Of a DNA stretch of 64,000 bases, positions 20,094 to 28,797 are shown in pieces. The position numbers and the translations under genes are program-made. Below the pieces are notes generated by a model that was not told where the DNA came from, made no database searches, and worked only from the letters and a program-made list of their open reading frames with translations. Every line of letters starts with the position of its first letter. Positions within the stretch are counted from its first letter, which is position 1. Source of the stretch: Zhouia spongiae (GTDB lineage: Bacteria; Bacteroidota; Bacteroidia; Flavobacteriales; Flavobacteriaceae); the NCBI RefSeq assembly GCF_022760175.1, contig NZ_CP094326.1, forward strand, positions 124,001-188,000, given 5' to 3'.

Positions 20094-20378
20094 CTATTTC
20101 TTTTCCGGAGCATTTAATCGATGAGACATTTCCATAGAAATCGCAGAACGATCAAATTTAATTTTACCCGCTAAAGTTTCGATAACACAAGTATTATCAC
20201 TTCCAAGTTCTAAGATCTTACCGTGCATTCCGCTTTTGGTAACCACCTTATCACCTTTCTTTAACTCACTAGCAAATTTCTTTTCTTGTTTTTGTTTTTT
20301 AATCTGTGGACGGATCATAAAGAAATACATCACTGCGAAGATTAAAATAAACGGGGCAAATTGATTTAAAATTTCCAT
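20094..20378 (-). CDS. yajC: Preprotein translocase accessory subunit YajC
   Basis: 94 residues with one N-terminal membrane helix (APFILIFAVMYFFMIRPQIKK) followed by a basic linker and a small beta domain with KGDKVVTKSGMHGKI, all typical of YajC, an accessory to SecDF-SecYEG. It follows the DUF1573 lipoprotein gene by 18 bases on the same strand; nusB-DUF1573-yajC is an order I know from Flavobacteriaceae. Confidence 0.93.
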   Translation of the reverse strand: MEILNQFAPFILIFAVMYFFMIRPQIKKQKQEKKFASELKKGDKVVTKSGMHGKILELGSDNTCVIETLAGKIKFDRSAISMEMSHRLNAPEKK

Positions 20379-20396
20379 TAATTATTTTTATTATTC

Positions 20397-20873
20397 TTAG
20401 TTAGACACTTTTACAGGAGATCCGGCTTGTGCTTTAGGAGTTACAAATGCCTTAATTCTTAAGGTCTCTTTCCCGTTAGCAGTATTTGCTGTAACTGTAA
20501 TAGTTTTCATCACCTGGTTCGAACCCGAACCGTTAAACTTAACCAATAACTCTCCGGTTTCACCCGGTGCAATAGGATCTTTTGGCTTTTCAGGCACTGT
20601 ACACCCGCAACTAGATTTTGCATCAGTAATAATTAACGGTGCTTTTCCTGTATTTGTAAACTTAAATATTGTTTCAACCTGGGTTCCTTGTACAATATTA
20701 CCAAAGTCATGTTCAGCTTTTTCGAAGGTCATTACAGGCAAATTCTTTGCATCGGCATCGCGCTGAGCAGCAAGATCAACATTCTCAGTTTTTATTTTAT
20801 CAGCAGCATTGTCTTTACATGCAACAAAAGACATTGCAGCTACGGCAACTAATGTTAATACTATTTTTTTCAT
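20397..20873 (-). CDS. DUF1573 lipoprotein
   Basis: 158 residues. The N-terminus MKKIVLTLVAVAAMSFVAC is a lipoprotein signal with the lipid-modified Cys at residue 19. The rest is a DUF1573 immunoglobulin-like domain (EHDFGNIVQGTQVETIFKFTNTGKAPLIIT...SSCGCTVPEKP...IAPGETGELLVKF). Such domains are frequent in Bacteroidetes exported proteins, but their role is not established. It lies between nusB and yajC. Confidence 0.88.
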   Translation of the reverse strand: MKKIVLTLVAVAAMSFVACKDNAADKIKTENVDLAAQRDADAKNLPVMTFEKAEHDFGNIVQGTQVETIFKFTNTGKAPLIITDAKSSCGCTVPEKPKDPIAPGETGELLVKFNGSGSNQVMKTITVTANTANGKETLRIKAFVTPKAQAGSPVKVSN

Positions 20874-20942
20874 TTTTTATAGAATTTTAATTGGGGTAAA
20901 ATTACTAAATATTAGGCGCAATATAACATTTATCGGTAAGTG

Positions 20943-21887
20943 TTACATGAGTCCGCGTCCAACTTTATTCAATTTATTATCATTTTGGTATTCCTTCACC
21001 AGCTTATCCAAAATACCATTTATAAACACACTGCTTTTAGGGGTAGAGTATTCTTTGGCTATTTCAACATATTCGTTCATGGTCACTTTAACCGGAATTG
21101 AAGGGAACTTAAGAAACTCACATATCGCCATTTTCAATAAAATAGAATCCATGTCCGCGATCCTTTCCACATCCCAGTTTGGAGTCTTCCCTGAAATCTC
21201 TTCCTGCAACTTTTCGTAATTAAGAACTGTTTTCTTAAACAGGTCCAGGGCAAACTTCAGATCGTCATCGTCCTTATAGAGAGAAGGAAGAAAATAGTTA
21301 ACTTCTGAATTCTTCTTAAGTCCGGTAATCATTTTTAAAATAAGGGTATTCACCAAAGGCAAATCATCTACCCAGGTCAAATTATGATCCTCGATAAATT
21401 CGTATAATTTATCGTTTGGTGCTATTATATTTTTATATATGTCTGCCACGAATTCTTTATCTTCCTTAAAAGACGATTCGGTTCCGGACATATAATTCCG
21501 GTAAATGTCGCTTTCAAGAATAGCATCATAAATGATCTCTACATATTTATCGTCCAGATCCCACGACAATTTCCGGTTAGACAACTCTTCCTGTAGCGGT
21601 TCATTAGCCACTAAAAGCTTTAAAACATCATTATTTACAAACTTCTTATTTGGATTTTTCTCTTCCTGCGTGGCAAGATATTTCTTTTGAGATAAACGTT
21701 GCTGCTCATCTGCTTTTTTCTGGATTTCGATTAGCAACGAAATCAAAGTCAAATAGAGGTTGTACATATTATCCATGCTGAACTTCACGAATTTCACTTC
21801 TTTATCAACATTAGAATTACCTCCAGACTGGGCTAATGCATAAATAGATTGCATTACTTTTACCCGAATATGTCTCCTTGTTAACAT
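20943..21887 (-). CDS. nusB: Transcription antitermination factor NusB (long Bacteroidetes form)
   Basis: 314 residues, about twice the length of E. coli NusB. The N-terminus MLTRRHIRVKVMQSIYALAQ matches the helix that binds boxA RNA in the family. The canonical C-terminal NusB domain is in about residues 200-310 (RIADMDSILLKMAICEFLKFPSIPVKVTMNEYVEIAKEYSTPKSSVFINGILD). The middle insert is usual in this phylum. It helps transcription of rRNA operons with NusE. Confidence 0.92.
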   Translation of the reverse strand: MLTRRHIRVKVMQSIYALAQSGGNSNVDKEVKFVKFSMDNMYNLYLTLISLLIEIQKKADEQQRLSQKKYLATQEEKNPNKKFVNNDVLKLLVANEPLQEELSNRKLSWDLDDKYVEIIYDAILESDIYRNYMSGTESSFKEDKEFVADIYKNIIAPNDKLYEFIEDHNLTWVDDLPLVNTLILKMITGLKKNSEVNYFLPSLYKDDDDLKFALDLFKKTVLNYEKLQEEISGKTPNWDVERIADMDSILLKMAICEFLKFPSIPVKVTMNEYVEIAKEYSTPKSSVFINGILDKLVKEYQNDNKLNKVGRGLM

Positions 21888-21910
21888 ACTATAAAGAACT
21901 TACTAAAAAA

Positions 21911-21945
21911 TTAAGGGCGGAAGGATAATCCTTCCGCCCCGCAAA
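21911..21945 (-). terminator. Intrinsic terminator of leucine dehydrogenase
   Basis: GGGCGGAAGGA (21915-21925) pairs with TCCTTCCGCCC (21929-21939) across a 3-base loop; on the minus strand it is followed by a T-rich tail. It lies just behind the dehydrogenase stop at 21971 and before nusB. Confidence 0.9.
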
Positions 21946-21970
21946 ATTAAAATTATTTATGTAAAGTCTC

Positions 21971-23074
21971 TTATTTTTTTGACTCTAATTTACGGGCATC
22001 GATACGTGCCTGAGCCATTTTAAGAGCTGCCTGATGTGTTGTGATCTTTTCAAGTTCAGCCTTGGCAAAAATTTCTAAGGTTGTATTATAGATATTTTCG
22101 GTTTTCCTGATGATTTCATCCTTACCGTATTTTTCAATCTCTGCATACACATTAATAATTCCTCCTGCATTAATTAAAAAATCAGGTGCATAAACGATTC
22201 CCTTCGCTTTCAACATGGCACCATGAGTATTTTCATTTGCCAGCTGATTATTTGCTGCACCGGCAATTACCTTAACCTGAAGTTTATTAATCGTCTCATC
22301 ATTTACTGTTGCCCCCAAAGCACATGGAGCATATATATCGGCCGATTCCTTGTAAAGGTCATCTCCCTTATATATTTCTGCACCATACTTGGCACTCACC
22401 TGGTTCAATCTTTCTTCATTAATATCGGCTATAACAACCCTGGCATCCTCTTTTGTTAGATATTCAACCAAAGTTTCACCTACGTGACCTATACCTTGCA
22501 CCAATACTTTTTTACCCGATAACACATCACTCCCAAATTGGTATTTGGCAGCAGCTTTCATTCCCATATACACTCCATAGGCAGTTATAGGTGAAGGGTT
22601 CCCTGCTCCACCCCTGGACTCGGAAATTCCGGTTACGTACGGAGTTACATCATGCACCAGATCCATATCAGACGTCTCCATACCTACATCTTCTGCAGTT
22701 ATATACTTTCCTCCAAGAGAATGTACATACTCTCCAAATTTTTTCATTAGTTCAGGAGTCTTTTCCGTTTTGGCATCTCCGATTATAACTGCTTTTCCGC
22801 CTCCCAAATTCAAGCCACTGATCGCAGATTTAAAGGTCATCCCTCGCGACAATCTCAATACATCATTCAAAGCCTCCCATTCATTATGGTATTTCCACAT
22901 TCTGGTTCCCCCAAGCGCGGGCCCCAATACTGTATTATGAATACCGATAATTGCCTTTAATCCTGTATCTTTGTCGTGACAGAACACTACTTGTTCATGA
23001 TTATCGAAAGAAAGCTGACCAAATACCGGGTCTACTTTTTTAAGATCATTTAGGGCAACTACTTCTGATCGCAT
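21971..23074 (-). CDS. Leucine/Glu/Phe/Val-type amino acid dehydrogenase
   Basis: A 367-residue NAD-dependent oxidative deaminase. The N-terminal substrate domain has LGPALGGTRMW and SGLNLGGGKAVI, where the Lys residues are substrate-binding and catalytic in leucine dehydrogenase. The Rossmann domain has VLVQGIGHVGETLVEYL, and ADIYAPCALGATVN and AGAANNQLA are also typical. Among the family, leucine dehydrogenase is the best fit by length and motif. It is preceded by a good Bacteroidetes promoter. Confidence 0.9.
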   Translation of the reverse strand: MRSEVVALNDLKKVDPVFGQLSFDNHEQVVFCHDKDTGLKAIIGIHNTVLGPALGGTRMWKYHNEWEALNDVLRLSRGMTFKSAISGLNLGGGKAVIIGDAKTEKTPELMKKFGEYVHSLGGKYITAEDVGMETSDMDLVHDVTPYVTGISESRGGAGNPSPITAYGVYMGMKAAAKYQFGSDVLSGKKVLVQGIGHVGETLVEYLTKEDARVVIADINEERLNQVSAKYGAEIYKGDDLYKESADIYAPCALGATVNDETINKLQVKVIAGAANNQLANENTHGAMLKAKGIVYAPDFLINAGGIINVYAEIEKYGKDEIIRKTENIYNTTLEIFAKAELEKITTHQAALKMAQARIDARKLESKK

Positions 23075-23118
23075 ATTATATAGTTTTAAATTAAAAGCTA
23101 TTTAAATTTTCAATTCGT

Positions 23119-23146
23119 CAAAAATAAACGAAAAAACAATACCAAA
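23119..23146 (-). promoter_or_regulatory. Promoter of the leucine dehydrogenase gene
   Basis: On the minus strand TTTG (23146-23143) is followed after 16 bases by TATTTTTG (23126-23119), an exact TAnnTTTG box. The spacer is at the short end of the usual range; the start codon is 45 bases further on. Confidence 0.55.
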
Positions 23147-23216
23147 ATTGAATATTTGGCAAAATTAACTTTTTTGATCCAACATTCAATCAAACACAAA
23201 TAATCTCAAATAGAAC

Positions 23217-24974
23217 ATGAAAGAATTAAAGTCAATTCATAAATTCTTTTTTAAATACAAATGGAAGCTTCTTGTTGGAATAATCATCACAATAATTGCC
23301 CGTATATTCTCTTTGTTCCTTCCTCCTTATATCAATAAGTCCATAACAGCAGTCGAAAATTACTTAAAAACACCCGGAGCCGGTATATCGGCTGTAAAAG
23401 AGGAATTAATACTGTATATATTTATTATTATAGGAACCACGCTTCTGTCTGCATTCTTTACATTTTTAATGAGACAAACCATTATCAATGTATCCAGATA
23501 TGTTGAGTACGATCTTAAAAATGAAATTTTCAAACAATACGAACGGCTTTCTTTAGGTTTCTTCAAAAAGAACCGGACAGGAGATCTGATGAACAGGATA
23601 AGCGAAGATGTAACCCAGGTAAGAAACTATGCAGGTCCTGCCATAATGTACAGCATCCAGACCATCACCTTATTTATATGTGTCATTCCCATTATGATAT
23701 ACAAAGCGCCTACAATGGCCATGTATACGTTAATACCGCTTCCTTTCCTGTCTGTTTTAATCTACAAAATAAGCAAAGTCATTCACGAAAGGAGTACAGC
23801 TGTCCAGGCATACTTATCCGACCTGTCGGCTTTTTCACAGGAATCATTCTCAGGGATATCCGTGATCAAAGCATATGGCATTGAGCCCGAAACAAATGCT
23901 ACGCTGGCAAATCTTGCCAATGAAGGGAAGGACAAAAGCATGAATCTGGCTAAAGTCAATGCCTGGTTTATGCCCTTAATGATCTTAATGATAGGTTTGA
24001 GTACCACTCTGGCAATATATGTTGGCGGTATGCAGTATATAAACGGAAAGATTCACAGCATAGGGATTATTGCCGAATTTATCATGTATGTCAACTTTTT
24101 AACATGGCCTGTAGCCATCGTCGGATGGGTAACATCTATTGTACAAAGGGCAGAAGCTTCCCAAAAACGTATCAATGAATTTATGAGCTTAACTCCGGAA
24201 ATACAAAATGAGACAGAAGAAAACTCTCTGATAAACGGAAAAATCACTTTCAATAATGTGAGTCTCACTTACGACGATACCAATATCACTACCTTAAATA
24301 ATGTTTCCTTCACACTTCAAAAAGGGGAAACCCTGGCACTAATAGGTAAAACAGGATCGGGAAAATCAACCATTCTCGATCTTATAGGAAGGCTGTATGA
24401 TGTAACTGGCGGAGAAATCCTAATCGACAACACCCCCATAAGACAAATTAATTTATACGACCTGAGAAACAGCATCGGAGCCGTTCCTCAGGATGCCTTT
24501 TTATTTTCAGATTCTATAAAGAACAATATCAGGTTCGGAAAGGCAGATGCCACGGATGAAGAAATTATTGAAGCTACTAAAAAAGCTGCGGTACATGAAA
24601 ATATCCTTGGTTTCACTAAACAATATGACACCGTTCTGGGAGAAAGAGGAATTACATTAAGCGGGGGGCAAAAACAAAGGGTCTCTATTGCCCGTGCAAT
24701 GATAAAAGATCCGAAAATATACTTATTCGATGATTCATTATCGGCTGTAGACACGGAAACAGAAGAGCAAATTCTAAATAACCTTCGTAAAATATCTAAC
24801 GAAAAAACAACAATTATTGTAAGTCACCGTATTTCATCGGTCAAAAACGCTGATAAAATCATTGTTTTGGAAGACGGAAAAATAACCCAGCAAGGAACTC
24901 ATAATCAGCTGATAAGCCAGGAAGGATACTATAAAGAACTATACTTAAACCAGTTGTCAGAAAAAGAAAACTAA
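23217..24974 (+). CDS. ABC exporter half-transporter (membrane domain fused to ATPase)
   Basis: 585 residues, the fused membrane-ATPase arrangement of type IV (lipid/multidrug) ABC exporters. About five or six helices occupy residues 18-310. The ATPase has Walker A GKTGSGKST near residue 377, Q-loop AVPQDAFLF, signature LSGGQKQR, Walker B IYLFDDSLSAVD (the usual catalytic Glu after the Asp is replaced by Asp-Ser), and switch His in VSHRISS. The Walker B ends DDS rather than DE, as in some asymmetrical heterodimeric exporters, suggesting a partner or reduced hydrolysis at one site. Substrate unknown. Confidence 0.9.
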   Translation: MKELKSIHKFFFKYKWKLLVGIIITIIARIFSLFLPPYINKSITAVENYLKTPGAGISAVKEELILYIFIIIGTTLLSAFFTFLMRQTIINVSRYVEYDLKNEIFKQYERLSLGFFKKNRTGDLMNRISEDVTQVRNYAGPAIMYSIQTITLFICVIPIMIYKAPTMAMYTLIPLPFLSVLIYKISKVIHERSTAVQAYLSDLSAFSQESFSGISVIKAYGIEPETNATLANLANEGKDKSMNLAKVNAWFMPLMILMIGLSTTLAIYVGGMQYINGKIHSIGIIAEFIMYVNFLTWPVAIVGWVTSIVQRAEASQKRINEFMSLTPEIQNETEENSLINGKITFNNVSLTYDDTNITTLNNVSFTLQKGETLALIGKTGSGKSTILDLIGRLYDVTGGEILIDNTPIRQINLYDLRNSIGAVPQDAFLFSDSIKNNIRFGKADATDEEIIEATKKAAVHENILGFTKQYDTVLGERGITLSGGQKQRVSIARAMIKDPKIYLFDDSLSAVDTETEEQILNNLRKISNEKTTIIVSHRISSVKNADKIIVLEDGKITQQGTHNQLISQEGYYKELYLNQLSEKEN

Positions 24975-25052
24975 CTTTTTTTTGTTTCGTTGCGATTTTT
25001 TTCACATTTTTGATTTGTTGAAAAAACTAATTTTAAGACTACAAGAGGGATT

Positions 25053-25442
25053 ATGAGCGAAAAAGATTTATTAGAGAAAGACGAAATTTTCTCTAAAGTT
25101 TTAAGAGCCGGAAGAAGAACTTACTTCTTTGATGTACGTGAGACTAAGGCTGGAGATTATTACCTAACCGTGACCGAAAGTAAAAAGTTCACTCACGACG
25201 ACGGTTCCTTCCATTACAAAAAACACAAAATCTATCTTTATAAGGAAGATTTTGATGCCTTCAAAGAAATTCTTGATGAAACAACCAGCTTCATCATAAA
25301 TGAAAAAGGAGAAGAAGTGATCTCTGAGCGCCATCAGAAGGACTTTAAAAAAGAAGAATTTTCATTAAATGATGAATCAGAATTAAATGCAGAAGAAGTA
25401 AACACGGAAAAGTTTACCGACATTAGCTTCGACGACATTTAA
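25053..25442 (+). CDS. PUR-type nucleic-acid-binding protein (DUF3276)
   Basis: 129 residues. Residues 8-80 form a single PUR repeat (EIFSKVLRAGRRTYFFDVRETKAGDYYLTVTESKK...FHYKKHKIYLYKEDFDAFKEIL), which binds single-stranded nucleic acid. The C-terminal tail is acidic and probably disordered. The gene is conserved and highly expressed-looking in Bacteroidetes, with a strong ribosome-binding site (AGAGGG) upstream. It follows the ABC gene with a T-rich promoter region between. Confidence 0.88.
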   Translation: MSEKDLLEKDEIFSKVLRAGRRTYFFDVRETKAGDYYLTVTESKKFTHDDGSFHYKKHKIYLYKEDFDAFKEILDETTSFIINEKGEEVISERHQKDFKKEEFSLNDESELNAEEVNTEKFTDISFDDI

Positions 25443-25464
25443 AAAGTTAGAACATCATAAAGTA

Positions 25465-25499
25465 CACACCGCCTTTGTTAATTCATAGGCGGTTTTTTT
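25465..25499 (+). terminator. Intrinsic terminator of the PUR gene
   Basis: ACCGCCT (25468-25474), a 12-base loop and AGGCGGT (25487-25493) followed by TTTTTT, 26 bases behind the stop codon. Confidence 0.88.
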
Positions 25500-25529
25500 A
25501 TATTTACTTTTTAAGAAAAATCAACACCT

Positions 25530-28040
25530 ATGAAAAAAATCACTTTTCTTGTTATTGTTTTTACTCAATTCATATCAGGACAAAACGATATTACACTGGA
25601 TTACTACTTACCACAAAATGTTTCATACAACGCAAACATACCAACCCCTAAAGAGATTATCGGGCACGAGGTTGGCGAATGGCACGTAACCCATGATAAA
25701 CTGGTAACATACATGAAAAAGCTTGCCGAAGCATCGCCAAGGATATCTATTGAAAACAGGGGAACAACATATGAAGGGAGGCCGATTCTTCTGCTAACCG
25801 TTACCTCCGAAAAAAACCAGGCCAATATCGAACAAATAAGACAAGACCATATCCGGCTCACCGAGAACAACAGCAACGCTCTAAACACGGACAATATGCC
25901 TATCGTTGTGTACCAGGGATTTTCCATACACGGCAATGAGCCAAGCGGATCTAATGCGGCATTGGCAGCTGCTTATTATTTGGCAGCTGCAGAAGGCAAT
26001 GAGATAGACAACCTGTTAAACAATACGATCATTCTGTTCGATCCTTCATTTAATCCGGATGGCCTGCAAAGGTTTGCCTACTGGGCTAATTCAAACAGAA
26101 GTCATGTTCTGAACCCCGATCCGAACGACAGGGAATACGACGAAGTATGGCCGGGAGGCAGAACCAACCATTACTGGTTTGACCTGAATCGCGACTGGCT
26201 TCCGATTCAGCTGCCTGAAAGCCAAGCCCGTATTGAAAGCTTTCATCATTGGATGCCCAACATACTGACCGACCATCACGAAATGGGCACGAACTCCACT
26301 TTCTTTTTTCAACCGGGGGAACCGTCAAGGGTTAATCCGCTAACCCCAAAGATGAATCAGCAACTAACTAAAGAGATTGCCAAATATCATGCAAAAGCCC
26401 TGGATAAGATCGGCTCTTTATATTACTCGGAAGAAGATTATGACGACTTCTATTATGGTAAAGGCTCAACTTTTCCTGATATAAACGGCAGTATCGGCAT
26501 TTTATTCGAACAGGGCAGCTCAAGAGGACACCTACAAGAATCAGAGAACGGGATCCTTACCTTCCCCTTTACTATCAGGAACCAGTTTACTACAGTATTA
26601 TCAACTCTTGAAGCTGCAAAAAACCTAAGAGTTGACATATTGAACTATCAACGGGATTTTTATACAAATGCCAGAAGCGAAGCTTCCAAAACCAAAAACA
26701 AAGCTTATATTTTTGGCGATGAAAAGGACGCCACAAAGGCCTATCAACTTGCAAAAATCATGAAAAGCCACCTTATCGATTTATACGAACCGACAGGTGA
26801 TATTACAATTAACGGTAAAGATTATAAGAAAGAAAACAGCTATATAGTTCCGAAAAATCAAAAAAACCATCGCTTAATAGAAGCTATGTTTGACATCAGA
26901 ACAAAGTTTGAAGACAGTCTCTTTTATGATATTTCAGCATGGACATTCCCTTATGCTTTTAACCTCGACTTTACCGAAACCACTACCACCGGAAACAAAA
27001 TAGATCATCTTTCTATAAAAAAGGGGAGCATTAACAAAGAGAGCAGCTATGCTTATCTTTTTGAATGGCATGAATACTATACTCCAAAAGCCCTGAATAT
27101 GATACTGAGCAAAGGCATCAGGGCGAAAGTCGGAAAAACACCTTTTTTTGTAGAAGGCAAAGATTACGACTATGGAACCATCATGATTCCTGTCCAAAAT
27201 CAAAAACTGAACAAAACAGCACTATACAATTTCCTTAAAAAAACGGCTGACGTATCACATATAGATATAACTGCTGTTTCAACAGGCTTAACAACAGGGA
27301 TCGATTTGGGGAGCAATGATTTTGAAGCTTTAAAAAACCAAAAGGTAGCATTAATAGTAGGCAACGGAATAACATCATATGACGCAGGAGAAATATGGCA
27401 TTTGTTCGATCAGCAATACAACATGCAGATCTCCAAATTAGATACAGACAACCTGAACAGAACCGACCTGGACAGGTACACAGCTATTATATTGCCTAAT
27501 ATGCGGGGGAATGCGCTAAGCAGTTCCATCATAAATAACCTTAAAGAATGGGTAAGAAACGGAGGCACATTAATAGGCTTCCGGAATACTGTCAACTGGT
27601 TAAAGAATAACGATCTTCTTAAAATCAACCTTAAAGAAAAAGAAATGACCGCCAGGAACATCTCTTTTGAACAAAAGGAATCCTTCTCAGGTGCCCAGGT
27701 TACAGGAGGCGCTATTTTTGAAGCAAGGATTGACAGATCACACCCCATCAATTTCGGCTACAAGAACAAAACACTACCAATGTTCAGAAATACCAACATC
27801 TACATAGAGCCCAATGAGCAAAGCTATAACAACCCAATCCAGTATACTCCGAAGCCCTTATTAAGCGGATACATCTCTGAAGAAAACTTAGAGCTTTTAA
27901 AAGGTTCTGTTCCTTTTCAGGTTCAACGTTTGGGACGAGGACGCGTAATTGGGTTCACCGACAACACAAACTTTAGAGCATTCTGGTACGGGACCAACAA
28001 ATTATTAATGAATGCCGTATTCTTTTCTAAAATTATGTAG
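25530..28040 (+). CDS. Secreted M14-family zinc metallopeptidase, second copy
   Basis: An 836-residue paralogue of the product of 7108-9573, with the same domain order. Signal peptide at residues 1-18 (MKKITFLVIVFTQFISGQ). Zinc ligands His134 and Glu137 in SIHGNEPSG, third ligand His in TDHHEMGTN (about residue 250), candidate catalytic Glu327 in LFEQGSSRG. The C-terminal half again has a glutamine-amidotransferase-like fold (KVALIVGNGITSYDAGEIWHLFDQ). Sequences have diverged widely, so this is an old duplication. Substrate is unknown; peptidoglycan or dietary peptides are both possible. Confidence 0.87.
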   Translation: MKKITFLVIVFTQFISGQNDITLDYYLPQNVSYNANIPTPKEIIGHEVGEWHVTHDKLVTYMKKLAEASPRISIENRGTTYEGRPILLLTVTSEKNQANIEQIRQDHIRLTENNSNALNTDNMPIVVYQGFSIHGNEPSGSNAALAAAYYLAAAEGNEIDNLLNNTIILFDPSFNPDGLQRFAYWANSNRSHVLNPDPNDREYDEVWPGGRTNHYWFDLNRDWLPIQLPESQARIESFHHWMPNILTDHHEMGTNSTFFFQPGEPSRVNPLTPKMNQQLTKEIAKYHAKALDKIGSLYYSEEDYDDFYYGKGSTFPDINGSIGILFEQGSSRGHLQESENGILTFPFTIRNQFTTVLSTLEAAKNLRVDILNYQRDFYTNARSEASKTKNKAYIFGDEKDATKAYQLAKIMKSHLIDLYEPTGDITINGKDYKKENSYIVPKNQKNHRLIEAMFDIRTKFEDSLFYDISAWTFPYAFNLDFTETTTTGNKIDHLSIKKGSINKESSYAYLFEWHEYYTPKALNMILSKGIRAKVGKTPFFVEGKDYDYGTIMIPVQNQKLNKTALYNFLKKTADVSHIDITAVSTGLTTGIDLGSNDFEALKNQKVALIVGNGITSYDAGEIWHLFDQQYNMQISKLDTDNLNRTDLDRYTAIILPNMRGNALSSSIINNLKEWVRNGGTLIGFRNTVNWLKNNDLLKINLKEKEMTARNISFEQKESFSGAQVTGGAIFEARIDRSHPINFGYKNKTLPMFRNTNIYIEPNEQSYNNPIQYTPKPLLSGYISEENLELLKGSVPFQVQRLGRGRVIGFTDNTNFRAFWYGTNKLLMNAVFFSKIM

Positions 28041-28108
28041 TACGACCGTTGAGTAAAAACACATATAGACACATTCCGAAAATTATCAAAAATATGTCTA
28101 AACCTCAA

Positions 28109-28294
28109 TTATGAAGCAAACACTTGATTCATATACTGTATGAACTCTGTTTCATAATATCTCAACACAGAAATCAACACAGCTCCTATAATTGCATACC
28201 ACCAGTTATAGGAGTTTCTTTTTATCGCCAGAAAACCAACTCCACTAACGATCAATAACCCCAGTGCAATGATAAGATTAGGAATCAGCCACAT
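28109..28294 (-). CDS. Small two-helix membrane protein
   Basis: 61 residues, with hydrophobic helices at about residues 4-24 and 31-47 separated by KRNSYNWW. An AAAGG motif directly precedes the ATG, which supports translation. It is convergent with the M14 gene and near the left end of the insertion sequence, but lies outside it. No family recognised. Confidence 0.5.
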   Translation of the reverse strand: MWLIPNLIIALGLLIVSGVGFLAIKRNSYNWWYAIIGAVLISVLRYYETEFIQYMNQVFAS

Positions 28295-28361
28295 ACCTTT
28301 CAGGATTCCAAATATCTTAACACCAGCGTAAAAAAGACAATAAAAAGCAATGATTTTTGTA

Positions 28362-28369
28362 ATTGTAAC
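28362..28369. repeat. Left copy of 8-bp target-site duplication
   Basis: ATTGTAAC directly abuts the left end of the insertion sequence; an identical octamer abuts the right end at 29787-29794. Confidence 0.92.
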
Positions 28370-28437
28370 GGATCAATCTCAAAAGTTGTGTGTAAATTGA
28401 ATTTATAGTATGATCTTTGTTTTAAAAACTGACTTTA

Positions 28438-28797
28438 TTGGATCCATACATTGACTTACTAAAGGTTCTCTTACCTGAACTATTAATTACTCATTTCGAT
28501 ATTGCTAAGCATGAAATAAACAAAGATGTTCTTCATCTTTATTTTGAGGAGAAGAATGATATTCCAAAAGAACTTTCCTCTGAGATACTTATTTCACACG
28601 GTTTTCATAAAGCAATCACCATTCAGGATTTCCCTGTTCGTGGCAAGCATGTTTATTTACATATCAAGCGCCGTCGATGGCTAGACAAAACCACAGGGCA
28701 AGTCGTGCATCGAAATTGGAATTTGGTAGCGCAGGGAACTCGTATGACCGTAGAGTTCGATGCTTTTTTAAAAGCACTTGGTCAGTACCAAGACTAA
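28438..28797 (+). CDS. Transposase N-terminal reading frame (ORF A)
   Basis: 119 residues from a TTG start; an in-frame stop at 28423 limits the frame. It includes FPVRGKHVYLHIKRRRWLDKTTGQ and GTRMTVEFDAFLKALG, the zinc-ribbon-to-HTH junction sequence found in ISL3/ISAon1-type transposases; it is the DNA-binding part. ORF B begins in the next frame before the ORF A stop, overlapping by about 20 bases. No ATG is available near the start. Confidence 0.82.
   Translation: MDPYIDLLKVLLPELLITHFDIAKHEINKDVLHLYFEEKNDIPKELSSEILISHGFHKAITIQDFPVRGKHVYLHIKRRRWLDKTTGQVVHRNWNLVAQGTRMTVEFDAFLKALGQYQD

Noticed and set aside
20809-21219. 136-codon plus-strand frame near nusB
   Set aside because: It is antisense to nusB and the DUF1573 promoter region and shows no coding signals.
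28764-28773. Slippery heptamers T TTT TTA and T TTA AAA at the end of transposase ORF A
   Set aside because: They would suit -1 frameshifting, but the -1 frame runs into a stop shortly after and does not enter ORF B, which is in the +1 frame.
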